Shown one piece after another: positions 56,286 to 63,927 of a DNA stretch of 64,000 nt. The translations under genes and the position numbers were made by a program. The stretch comes from an uncultured Clostridia bacterium (lineage in GTDB: Bacteria > Bacillota > Clostridia > Christensenellales > Aristaeellaceae). The notes beneath the pieces are model-generated. The model searched no databases and was not told the DNA's origin. It saw nothing but the letters and a program-made list of their open reading frames with translations. The DNA is taken from positions 186,001-250,000 of the forward strand of contig CANOHT010000001.1 in the NCBI GenBank assembly GCA_947565865.1, written 5' to 3'. The first letter of the stretch is position 1, and each line of letters starts with the position of its first letter.

Positions 56286-57623
56286 TTACTTGGCGCTGGC
56301 CTCATCCATGGTCGCCTGAACGGCAGGTTTCTGCTCCGCCACCGCGGCAGCAGGGGTATTGACGCCATCCAAAATATCCTGCGTGATCTTCCGCAGCACA
56401 TCGCGGTCCATACCGTACTTATCGGGGCAAACGGGCGCCTCGCCGCGGTTGTAGTACAGATCGCCCATGAAGGCGATGGACTCCTCGTCACGGCAATAGC
56501 GCATGAACTTGTTCTCATAGCGCTCTTCCTGGGTCAATTCAGGATAAAGATCGGAGAACAGGGCGTCATACACCAGCACGGCCGCCGTGGCCCGCTCCTT
56601 ATCAACGCAGGAGGGCACAAAGTAGATGGCCTGATAGTCCGTATCGTCCACGAAGCTGGTCGCCTGCGGGCCCATGGGGAAAGGCACCAGGCCGAAATCG
56701 TCTTCCATGTTCCAGGCGTTGAAGCACTCAATGACCCACGTCGGGGCGTTCATCATGGCGATGTCGCCAGCCACAAACATATTGGTGGAAGTCGCCCAGT
56801 CCGCGCCCACATCATAGAGGAAGATGGACTTGTCCACATTGGCCATATCGTACAGCACCGTCATGGCTTCCAGGGCATTGGCGGAATCCAGCGCGAAGAC
56901 AGGCTTGCCGTCCGCATTTTCCACAATGGCAGCGTTGTTGGCATAGATAAAGGTGTTGGCCAGGGTGCCGTAGGGATCGTAGGCAGAGAAGCCATACTGG
57001 GTCGTTACACCGTTGGCGTCCACCTTCGTCAGCACCTTGGCGTACTCCTGCAGCTTGGCGAAGCTCCATTCACCCTTGGCGATCAGATCATAGGGGCTTT
57101 CCAGACCGGCTTCCTCCAGCAAAGGCTTGTTGAAGGCCACCATGCTGTTCACATCGGGCATTTCCTTATTCAGCCCGTAGTAGTGCCCATCGTATTCGCC
57201 CACGCCAATGGCGATGGGGCTGTACCGGCTCAGATCAATGCCAGTCTCTTCGATGATCTCCGTCAGATCATATGCCGCGCCGGCCTTCATCCAGCCGGGG
57301 AAATCCCAGGGATACGCCCACATCATGTCGCCGTAGGGTTCGCCAGCCATGATGGTGGCAACCATGTTGTCGTAGTATTCTTCGGGGCCCTTGCGCATTT
57401 CGATCTTCACGTTGAACTTCGCTTCGGTCTCGGCAATGCGCTCAATCAGCCGGTCGTTCTGGTCGCTCAGGCCGGGGGTCAGATCCCAGCCCCACCAATT
57501 GCACATGGACACAGTCATGCCGCCGAAGTCATAGGTCTTCTCCTCGGCAGCGGCGATGGCGATACCGCTGCACAGCAGCATCACGCTCATCACCAGGGCA
57601 AGCATCCGGGTCAAGGATTTCAT
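56286..57623 (-). CDS. Extracellular sugar-binding protein, family 1
   Basis: A 445-residue exported binding protein. The signal MKSLTRMLALVMSVMLLCSG ends AIAAAEE, a signal-peptidase-I site without a lipobox. Mature start MTVSMCNWWGWDLTP, then YGDMMWAYPWDFPGWMKAG, VAGDIAMMNAPTW and a C-terminal helix region fit the family. GAGGAGG lies eight bases before the ATG at 57621-57623. First gene of the 11-gene operon. The substrate is presumably the glycan processed by the GH20, GH3 and GH172 enzymes. Confidence 0.92.
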   Translation of the reverse strand: MKSLTRMLALVMSVMLLCSGIAIAAAEEKTYDFGGMTVSMCNWWGWDLTPGLSDQNDRLIERIAETEAKFNVKIEMRKGPEEYYDNMVATIMAGEPYGDMMWAYPWDFPGWMKAGAAYDLTEIIEETGIDLSRYSPIAIGVGEYDGHYYGLNKEMPDVNSMVAFNKPLLEEAGLESPYDLIAKGEWSFAKLQEYAKVLTKVDANGVTTQYGFSAYDPYGTLANTFIYANNAAIVENADGKPVFALDSANALEAMTVLYDMANVDKSIFLYDVGADWATSTNMFVAGDIAMMNAPTWVIECFNAWNMEDDFGLVPFPMGPQATSFVDDTDYQAIYFVPSCVDKERATAAVLVYDALFSDLYPELTQEERYENKFMRYCRDEESIAFMGDLYYNRGEAPVCPDKYGMDRDVLRKITQDILDGVNTPAAAVAEQKPAVQATMDEASAK

Positions 57624-57751
57624 GGAATGTACCTCCTCTTTCATGTTATAAAAATGGACCAAGCCATTTCTATACGGTTGGGTCACAGGGCCGCCCCCTC
57701 GCCGGCCTCCCTCTCGGCGCGTTCCTTCGCCTCTCCTTCATCGCTGTGCTT

Positions 57752-57780
57752 AGTATAGCATTCGACATTGACCGTGTCAA
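57752..57780 (-). promoter_or_regulatory. Promoter of the glycan-import operon
   Basis: TTGACA (57775-57780), 17-base spacer, TATACT (57752-57757) on the minus strand; leader of about 120 bases. A near-consensus promoter that needs repression or weak activation to be regulated. Confidence 0.88.
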
Positions 57781-57794
57781 TAGAAAATCGAATA

Positions 57795-57818
57795 AATATT
57801 TTATTATCTAAAAATATT
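57795..57818. promoter_or_regulatory. Dyad AATATTTT-N8-AAAATATT, candidate operator or UP element
   Basis: Perfect 8-base inverted repeat in an AT-rich tract, 15 bases upstream of the -35 of the import operon. It could be a ROK-regulator site or an UP element. Confidence 0.4.
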
Positions 57819-57915
57819 ATATGAACATATGGCAGCTTTTCCCGATTATCAGTCCAATTTCAAACCAAATTTTTGATTTATTGGTCAATTAAGCAAGTTA
57901 AAATCCAAATATATA

Positions 57916-57930
57916 ATTTTGAATCAAAAT
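57916..57930. promoter_or_regulatory. 15-base perfect palindrome ATTTTGA-A-TCAAAAT, candidate operator
   Basis: Perfect 7-1-7 palindrome about midway between the two divergent operons. AT-rich palindromes of this kind are used by ROK repressors such as NagC and XylR. About 112 bases before the ROK start codon. Confidence 0.45.
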
Positions 57931-58041
57931 ATTATTTTCGCATTTTCTCCGTTTTCTCTTCCTTTTTTAAGCAATCTATGCTATACTGTGCCTGTACGCA
58001 TACCCGGTGATAGCTGGCGAAAGAAAGGCGATAGCACTCCT

Positions 58042-59184
58042 ATGACATTATTCGATTTTCTTCACACCCCGGAACAGCAGCAGTTCGACAACAGCGTCGC
58101 CTTAATGCAATGTATAGAGCAATGGATACGCCTGTCACGGACGGACGCCGCCAGGCTATGCAGGCTCAACGCCGCCACCATGACCCACCTGTCCGCCGCG
58201 CTGCTGGCCTGCGGGCTGCTTCGGGAGCGCGGGAAGGCACAGTCGGCCGCCGGACGAAAGCCAACCTTTCTCGAATTGGAGCCCACCGCCGGCCACAGCA
58301 TCGTGCTGCACCTGATGCCGGAGCGCGCGCAGCTTACGCTGCACAACCTGCACCACGAAACGGTAGCTGCCAAGCAGCTGCCTCCGCTGGCGGACGGGGC
58401 CGATCCCGAGGAGTATCTGCGCAGCGTTGTGCGTCCCCATGCCTTTTCCGCGAATTACGAGGGCGTTTTAGGCGGCTGCATCATATGCGGCCACGATTAC
58501 AGCCCTCAGCCAGCGCAGATGAGCCGACTTCAGCAGCAATGGCGGGAAGAGGCGGCGTATCCTGTATACCTGACCAACGCCGCCAGCATGACCTGCCTTG
58601 CCGAAAGCCGCCTGCGCTGTCCCAATCAGGACGCTACGCTCATGACCCTTGCCATCGCCAGGCATCAAACCTCCATCGGTGTGCTGCTGGGCTCCCAACT
58701 GCTGTTCAACGGCTGCCGTCCCGGCCTGATGAGCCGCGCCTTCCATGATGACCTCTGCCTAAACAGCCTATCGGTGCGAGCCTATCAGCATGACGCGGTC
58801 ATGCACGGCGCTGTGTCATACAGCACGATGGATCTGCTGTCCACCCCCGCGCCCTACGGCGAGCTGTGCGGCCTTGCCGCCGCCGGAAACCCCGACGCCT
58901 CCCAGGTCATCAGCAGCTATGCCGGCTCTTTGGCTGGGCTCATCGTCGATCTGCTGCAGCTCTATCAGCCGGACATCGTCATTCTGGACGGCGAGATTCT
59001 CTTTTATATGGAAGCGCTCCATTCGGCGCTCCATGCCAAGCTGCGGGAAATCGCCGCGCCGCCCCTGCCCAACATCAACACGCCTTTCCTGGGCACACTT
59101 GCCTGTGCCTGCGGCGCGAGCCGCCTGTGCGTGAGACGAGCGCTGGAAAACATCCCGTTCGCTGAAAAGGAGGATCGTCCATGA
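58042..59184 (+). CDS. ROK family transcriptional regulator (degenerate kinase domain)
   Basis: A 380-residue protein with an N-terminal helix-turn-helix (RLSRTDAARLCRLNAATMTHLSAALLACGLL, given whole only in part as RLNAATMTHLSAALL) and a C-terminal ROK fold. The usual ROK signatures are weakened: the DNDANAAALAE motif reads LTNAASMTCLAES, the phosphate loop reads SIGVLLGSQLLFNG, and the zinc CxCGxxGC motif is absent. It is therefore a sugar-sensing repressor without kinase activity. ATG at 58042 has only a weak AAAGG upstream. It probably controls both divergent operons. Confidence 0.82.
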   Translation: MTLFDFLHTPEQQQFDNSVALMQCIEQWIRLSRTDAARLCRLNAATMTHLSAALLACGLLRERGKAQSAAGRKPTFLELEPTAGHSIVLHLMPERAQLTLHNLHHETVAAKQLPPLADGADPEEYLRSVVRPHAFSANYEGVLGGCIICGHDYSPQPAQMSRLQQQWREEAAYPVYLTNAASMTCLAESRLRCPNQDATLMTLAIARHQTSIGVLLGSQLLFNGCRPGLMSRAFHDDLCLNSLSVRAYQHDAVMHGAVSYSTMDLLSTPAPYGELCGLAAAGNPDASQVISSYAGSLAGLIVDLLQLYQPDIVILDGEILFYMEALHSALHAKLREIAAPPLPNINTPFLGTLACACGASRLCVRRALENIPFAEKEDRP

Positions 59185-60767
59185 CCTATACAGACGCCCG
59201 CGACCATGGACAGGAGCTGCTCAGCCGCATGACCCCCGAGCAAAAGCTGGGGCAGCTGTTCCTCATCAGCCTGAGCGGACAGGAGCCTGACGAGGAATTT
59301 CTGAAAAACGAAGCGCTGTATCACTTCGGCAATATCTATTTGTCCGGGCAGAACCTTCGCGGCCCCGAGCAGATTCGCAGACTGAACGGCCAGCTCCGCC
59401 GCATCATCACCGATGCTTCCGGCGGCGTGGAGCCCGTGATCGCCGTGGATGAGGAAGGCGGCAGCGCGTCTCAGTTTCCCTTCAGCATCACCCGCATCCC
59501 CAGCAACCTCACCCTGGGCGCCGCCCACGACCCCGAAATCACCCAAGCCCTGGGCCTGGCCCTGGGCAACGATCTGAGCGACCTGGGCTTCAACATGCTG
59601 CTGGGCCCTGTGCTTGATCTGTGCCGCAGCCACAGCGACCGCATCATTGGCGTTCGCGCCTACGGCGACGATCCGCTTTTGTCCGCACAGCTCGGCGTTG
59701 TCTTCGCTCGGGGCGTCGAGGCCGGCGGCTGCGGCTGTACCTACAAGCACTTCCCCGGCTATGGCGACGCGGCTGTCATTAACGGCGTTTTCTGCAACAC
59801 CAGCACCCTTGATGAGCTGCTGACGGGAGACGCCTACCCCTTCGCCCAGGCCATCGCCGCCGGGGCGCGCAGCATCATGGCCGGCCAGATCGTGCTGCCC
59901 AACCTGCCCTCCCAGGAGCCGCAGCTCCCCGCAACCCTGTCAAGGGATATTATTGGCGCCCTGCTGCGCGAGCGTCTGGGCTTTGACGGCGTGGTCATGG
60001 CTGACGGCGCCATGGCCAGCAACGTTTCCAACGCCAAGGGCGCCATGCTCGCCTTCAGCGCCGGCGTGGACATTCTCAAGCCTGACAGCATTTCCTTCTG
60101 CATTGCCATGTACAAGGCCCTCCACACCCGCCTGCAGCGCGGGAAGATTACCATGGAGGAGCTGGATCGCCATGTCCTCCGCATTCTGTGCCTCAAGGAG
60201 CAGCTGGCTGACCTGCAGAAGCGGCGCAGAGCCATGTTTCAGCCGGAAAAAAGCAGCTGGCTCAAGCGCGCGCTTCGCGCCAGCGTGACGCTGCTGCGGG
60301 ATCGGCAGGGGCTGATTCCCCTTCCCGCCGACGCCGCCAAGGCCCTGATTATTTCTCCCCTTCTGGAAAAACCCGGCATCCTGGATGACAACGCCACGGA
60401 CATCTACACCCTGGGCGACCACATGGCCCTGCTCTTTCAGGAGGCGGAAGTACGCAGAGTTTCCAGCTCCCCCTCCCCCCGGGAAGCGCAGGCGCTGCTG
60501 GAAGCCGCCCAGCAAGCGGACATCATCCTCATCGGCAGCGAAGACGCTCATCTCCACCCCGACTATCTGACGCTTATCAACCGTCTGTGCGCGCTACGCC
60601 CCACCATCGCCATCCTGCTCCGCTCCCCCTACGACGCTGCCGGCATCTGCGAAGACGCCGCGGTGATCGGCGCTTTTACCCATACCCCGGACGCCATGGA
60701 AGCCATCGCCCTGGTGCTGTCAGGCAAGCTTCAGCCCCAGGGACAGCTTCCCATTCAAGCCCCCTGA
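59181..60767 (+). CDS. GH3 glycosidase, NagZ-like
   Basis: A cytosolic 528-residue GH3 enzyme with TIM barrel and C-terminal domain. KHFPGYGD (189-196) corresponds to NagZ KHFPGHGD, and D275 in GVVMADGAMAS is the nucleophile. The His of PGHG is Tyr and the downstream DSH of NagZ, which supplies the Asp-His acid/base dyad, is missing (AAVINGVF). So N-acetylglucosaminidase or phosphorylase activity is uncertain. Its start overlaps the ROK stop (ATGA). Confidence 0.8.
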   Translation: MTYTDARDHGQELLSRMTPEQKLGQLFLISLSGQEPDEEFLKNEALYHFGNIYLSGQNLRGPEQIRRLNGQLRRIITDASGGVEPVIAVDEEGGSASQFPFSITRIPSNLTLGAAHDPEITQALGLALGNDLSDLGFNMLLGPVLDLCRSHSDRIIGVRAYGDDPLLSAQLGVVFARGVEAGGCGCTYKHFPGYGDAAVINGVFCNTSTLDELLTGDAYPFAQAIAAGARSIMAGQIVLPNLPSQEPQLPATLSRDIIGALLRERLGFDGVVMADGAMASNVSNAKGAMLAFSAGVDILKPDSISFCIAMYKALHTRLQRGKITMEELDRHVLRILCLKEQLADLQKRRRAMFQPEKSSWLKRALRASVTLLRDRQGLIPLPADAAKALIISPLLEKPGILDDNATDIYTLGDHMALLFQEAEVRRVSSSPSPREAQALLEAAQQADIILIGSEDAHLHPDYLTLINRLCALRPTIAILLRSPYDAAGICEDAAVIGAFTHTPDAMEAIALVLSGKLQPQGQLPIQAP

Positions 60768-60792
60768 CCATTTTGCAAAGGAGAACACAACC

Positions 60793-61263
60793 ATGGCTGA
60801 CATGCTGGTACACCTTCTGACGCTCCCCGATATCGACGCTTATGCCGCCGGGTATCACGCCCAGGGCATTCGCGTGATCCGGGCCATGGCCCCCGACATG
60901 AAAAAGATTACCGCCTGGGTGGAGGGGCGTTTCGGCGCCTGCTGGGCCAGCGAATGTGCCGTAGCCTTCACCCACCAGCCCATCACCTGCTTCATCGCGG
61001 TGAAGGAAAAGGAGATTCTCGGCTTCGCATGCTACGAAGCCACCGGCAAGGCCTTCTTCGGCCCTATTGGCGTCAGGGAAGACATGCGCGGCTCCGGCAT
61101 TGGCGCGGGGCTTCTGCTTCACTGCCTCCACGGACTGCGGGAGCTGGGCTACGCCTACGGCATCATCGGCGGCGTGGGGCCTGTTCCCTTCTATGAGAAA
61201 ACCGTGAACGCCACGCTTATTCCCGACTCCACCCCCGGCATTTATCGTGATCTTCTGGGCTGA
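60793..61263 (+). CDS. GNAT family N-acetyltransferase
   Basis: A 156-residue acetyltransferase. FFGPIGVREDMRGSGIGAGL carries the acetyl-CoA pyrophosphate loop (RGSGIG), preceded by ILGFACYEATG. GGVGPVPFYEK near the end replaces the common YxxxGF. AAAGGAG precedes the ATG. Lying between two glycosidase genes, it may acetylate an amino sugar; that is inference from position. Confidence 0.85.
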   Translation: MADMLVHLLTLPDIDAYAAGYHAQGIRVIRAMAPDMKKITAWVEGRFGACWASECAVAFTHQPITCFIAVKEKEILGFACYEATGKAFFGPIGVREDMRGSGIGAGLLLHCLHGLRELGYAYGIIGGVGPVPFYEKTVNATLIPDSTPGIYRDLLG

Positions 61264-61293
61264 TTCCACACTTGATTTGAAGGAGGCTTTCCC

Positions 61294-62364
61294 ATGAATC
61301 TTATGTCTGATCTGTGCAGGCATCAAAACAAGCTCACCCGCTCCATTTGTCCGGAAAACCGCACCGGCGAACCCGGACGCGGCGGCATGTGCCCCTTGGC
61401 GGAAGGCACGGCCAAATGGGCAGCCCGCGACCTGGGTGACGGCTGGAAGGTGAATCCCTTTCTGAACATCGCTCCTGGCGAGACCTGCGAACTGGCCATG
61501 ATTCACGGCAGCGGCGCGATCAACCACATTTGGCTGACCCCCACAGGCAAGTGGCGCTTTTCTATCCTCCGCATCTATTGGGACGGTCAGGAGACGCCCT
61601 CGGTGGAGTGTCCCGTCGGCGACTTTTTCTGCATGGGCTGGAACGAGTACGCGCAGATCAATGCCCTGCCCGTATGCGTAAACCCCGGTTCCGCCTTCAA
61701 CTGCTACTGGGAGATGCCCTTCCGCCAATCCTGCCGCATCACCCTGGAAAACCTGAACACCGAAGAGATCCAGATTTATTACCAGATCGACTACGCACTG
61801 TTCCAGCCGCCGGAAGACATGGCGTATTTCCACGCGCAGTTCCGCCGCACCAACCCGCTGCCCTACAAGAGCGTCTATACCATTCTGGACGGCGTGAAGG
61901 GCCGAGGCCATTACGTCGGCACCTATATGGCCTGGGGTGTGAACAACAGCATATGGTGGGGCGAGGGCGAGATCAAGTTCTATATGGACGGCGACAGGGA
62001 GTATCCCACCATCTGCGGTACGGGTACAGAGGACTACTTCTGCGGCTCCTACAACTTTGAGGACCCCCACACCCACAAGAATTACAAGGCCTTCTCCACG
62101 CCCTACACCGGCCTGCCGCAGATCATTACGCCCGATACCCTCTACCACAGCCAGTTCCGCTTCGGCATGTACCGCTTCCACATTACCGACCCCATCTACT
62201 TTCAGAACGAGCTGAAGGTCACCATTCAGGCCCTGGGCTGGCGCGACGGCGGCCGCTATCTCCCCCGCCAGGACGATATTGCCTCGGTCGCGTTCTGGTA
62301 TCAGACCCTGCCCGCTGCGGAATTCCCGCCCCTGCCCGACAAGGATTACCTGGAGGTCATTTAA
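61294..62364 (+). CDS. GH172 (DUF2961) family enzyme
   Basis: A 356-residue cytosolic protein of the DUF2961 family, now glycoside hydrolase family 172, whose known members act on alpha-D-fructofuranosyl or D-arabinofuranosyl linkages. The two conserved acidic motifs are visible: WWGEGEIKFYMDGD and GTGTEDYF, which hold the catalytic glutamates in characterised members. NHIWLT and CYWEMPF are further family signatures. AAGGAGG precedes the ATG. Known GH172 enzymes act on furanosides, so the imported glycan may contain a furanose part. Confidence 0.88.
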   Translation: MNLMSDLCRHQNKLTRSICPENRTGEPGRGGMCPLAEGTAKWAARDLGDGWKVNPFLNIAPGETCELAMIHGSGAINHIWLTPTGKWRFSILRIYWDGQETPSVECPVGDFFCMGWNEYAQINALPVCVNPGSAFNCYWEMPFRQSCRITLENLNTEEIQIYYQIDYALFQPPEDMAYFHAQFRRTNPLPYKSVYTILDGVKGRGHYVGTYMAWGVNNSIWWGEGEIKFYMDGDREYPTICGTGTEDYFCGSYNFEDPHTHKNYKAFSTPYTGLPQIITPDTLYHSQFRFGMYRFHITDPIYFQNELKVTIQALGWRDGGRYLPRQDDIASVAFWYQTLPAAEFPPLPDKDYLEVI

Positions 62365-62603
62365 GGAGGACACCTTCACGCCGAGCAGCCAGAGCTTAGT
62401 CCTGAGCCTCAGCGCGCCCCAGAAGCGTCGGCCGCATGGCAGGCGCCGGAAGTCGTTTCCGCACAACCATCGGCTCAGCTTCCCCGCCAAGCTCAGTTGA
62501 CTCACAGCCTCGGGAAAGCACCCGACTGACAGACTCCGGGTTTTTCCGCCCGGCGCGCTTTTCCCAATTCCCGAATTTCAGGAGAAGAAACAAATTCAAA
62601 AGC
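62365..62603. other. Stretch after the GH172 gene
   Basis: An AAGGAGG motif directly follows the GH172 stop but no start codon or open frame follows, so this may be the trace of a lost next gene. Otherwise I see nothing in it. Confidence 0.35.
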
Positions 62604-62639
62604 AGCAATCGGCAAGCCCCGCGGGGCTTGCCGATTGCT
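62604..62639. terminator. 36-base perfect palindrome
   Basis: Arms 62604-62620 and 62623-62639 (17 perfect pairs) around GC, itself self-complementary, so the whole 36 bases is a perfect palindrome. GTTGATTG follows on the plus strand and TTTTGAATTT on the minus strand. It may end both converging transcripts; a protein-binding site is also possible. Confidence 0.6.
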
Positions 62640-62725
62640 GTTGATTGAGGATCAAGATGTTTGAGAAGGCGTTGCCTAAGGCAATGAACTGCCCATTGAG
62701 CGCAGCCCATTCCCTCCTATCAGCT

Positions 62726-63283
62726 TTAATACTTCTTCATCGCCTTGCATTTAGGATCGCATACCTTATGAATGGCGCACGGTTTAATCGGCCCACCTCG
62801 TTCCGATTTTTTGATATAGCTGCACTTCGGGATTCGTCCATCTTTGATCGCGTCAATCCTGAATCTTATCATCCTCTTCGCTAATTCAATTTCCGCACCC
62901 GTTGGATTGACCAGATCAAAACCAGTAAAAGCGCATTTGCCGTCGACACACCGCCCACAGCCCCCATGCCCGGTGCGCGCTGTGACAAGCTCCCGCATGG
63001 CGGCGGATTCGTTCGCTAAAACGGGCTCCAAATACGCATCGTATTGAACGCATATGCGAATTTGCCAATCTCCGCTCTCCGTTTTCTTCACCGAGCCCCA
63101 CCGCTTGTCTTTATATTTGCCGCTGAGGCTGATTTTGTTCTCCTTCAGCCATTCAAGAAATTCCTCCACCGTCAATCCTCCCCCATGTGTGTTCTTCCCC
63201 GCGATGAATGTGCAAATCCGACAATAGCCGATCGTTTTCCAGCAACCGGCTTTCTGCGGTATTGATTGGGAGTGCGCGCCCAC
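62726..63283 (-). CDS. Hypothetical cysteine-rich protein
   Basis: A 185-residue basic, cysteine-rich protein that I do not recognise. The frame is open from a GTG at 63283 without a clear ribosome site, so the N-terminus is uncertain. Cysteine clusters are CGRCVDGKCAF (mid) and CSYIKKS...CAIHKVCDPKCK (end), with GYCRIC near the start; these could bind zinc or an iron-sulfur cluster. Its base composition is lower in GC than its neighbours, which may indicate transfer. Confidence 0.5.
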   Translation of the reverse strand: MGAHSQSIPQKAGCWKTIGYCRICTFIAGKNTHGGGLTVEEFLEWLKENKISLSGKYKDKRWGSVKKTESGDWQIRICVQYDAYLEPVLANESAAMRELVTARTGHGGCGRCVDGKCAFTGFDLVNPTGAEIELAKRMIRFRIDAIKDGRIPKCSYIKKSERGGPIKPCAIHKVCDPKCKAMKKY

Positions 63284-63494
63284 TTCCGAGTCCAGAGAAT
63301 ATAGTAAATTTAGTCTACCACTGCTTGTGCAGCTTATCTGGCGAGCAATGCTGGCACAAGCTGATATTGGGCAGAACCAGAATTATTTCCAGCGGTTTCC
63401 AAACCAGTTCCGTTAGAGGCAATATAGAATGCACCTTTGGTACTATTATCAAAGAAAAATTTATTAAACAAAAGAAAGTTAGCACACTGGATAT

Positions 63495-63532
63495 AAAAAG
63501 TTGACAGACTACCCTCTTGGTGGTCTGTCAAC
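63495..63532 (-). terminator. Terminator of tRNA-Arg
   Basis: Arms 63500-63513 and 63519-63532 (14 bases, one mismatch), 5-base loop, followed by five T on the minus strand; six bases after the tRNA 3' end. The AT-rich 63284-63494 beyond it holds nothing I can name. Confidence 0.88.
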
Positions 63533-63538
63533 TCATCC

Positions 63539-63615
63539 TGGCGCACCCGGCGAGATTCGAACTCACGGCCTACCGCTTAGGAGGCGGTCGCTCTATCCTG
63601 CTGAGCTACGGGTGC
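63539..63615 (-). tRNA. tRNA-Arg (anticodon CCT)
   Basis: Acceptor stem GCACCCG/CGGGTGC, anticodon stem ACCGC/GCGGT around CTCCTAA (anticodon CCT), D-arm and T-arm intact, and an encoded CCA (63539-63541). Confidence 0.95.
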
Positions 63616-63744
63616 ATCAACGTCGTTGCCCACCTGCCGTGGTAAGCAGGCAGGTTGTATTATATCACACTGCCAACCCGTTGACAAGTGCGAAATGCCC
63701 CGTCTGAAGCGCCGCTTTTCGCCATGGGGGGATTTGCTTTCTCC

Positions 63745-63774
63745 TTGACGGATTCCGCCGCGCAATGCTATAAT
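63745..63774 (+). promoter_or_regulatory. Promoter of tRNA-Leu
   Basis: TTGACG (63745-63750), 18-base spacer, perfect TATAAT (63769-63774), 10 bases before the tRNA 5' end. Confidence 0.8.
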
Positions 63775-63784
63775 ACTGATGTTT

Positions 63785-63867
63785 GCTGATGTGGTGGAAT
63801 GGCAGACACCGGGGACTTAAAATCCCCTGCCTTCATCGGCGTGCGGGTTCGAGCCCCGCCATCAGCA
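63785..63867 (+). tRNA. tRNA-Leu (anticodon TAA)
   Basis: Acceptor stem GCTGATG/CATCAGC, anticodon stem GGGGA/TCCCC around CTTAAAA (anticodon TAA), long class II variable arm (TGCCTTCATCGGCG) and T-arm GCGGG/CCCGC. CCA is not encoded. Confidence 0.95.
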
Positions 63868-63872
63868 CATTG

Positions 63873-63903
63873 AGCGGCTTCGGATGCACTGTCCGAAGCC
63901 GCT
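63873..63903 (+). terminator. Hairpin between tRNA-Leu and the next gene
   Basis: Perfect 12-base arms 63873-63884 and 63892-63903 with a 7-base loop, six bases after the tRNA; only a weak T tail (TGTGCATATTG), so read-through into the next gene is possible. Confidence 0.6.
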
Positions 63904-63927
63904 GTGCATATTGTCAAGGAGGTCGCC

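Noticed and set aside
60793..62505. Long minus-strand frame of 609 codons opposite the acetyltransferase and GH172 genes
   Set aside because: It is the antisense shadow of two well-supported genes and has a Val/Gly/His-rich product typical of such shadows.
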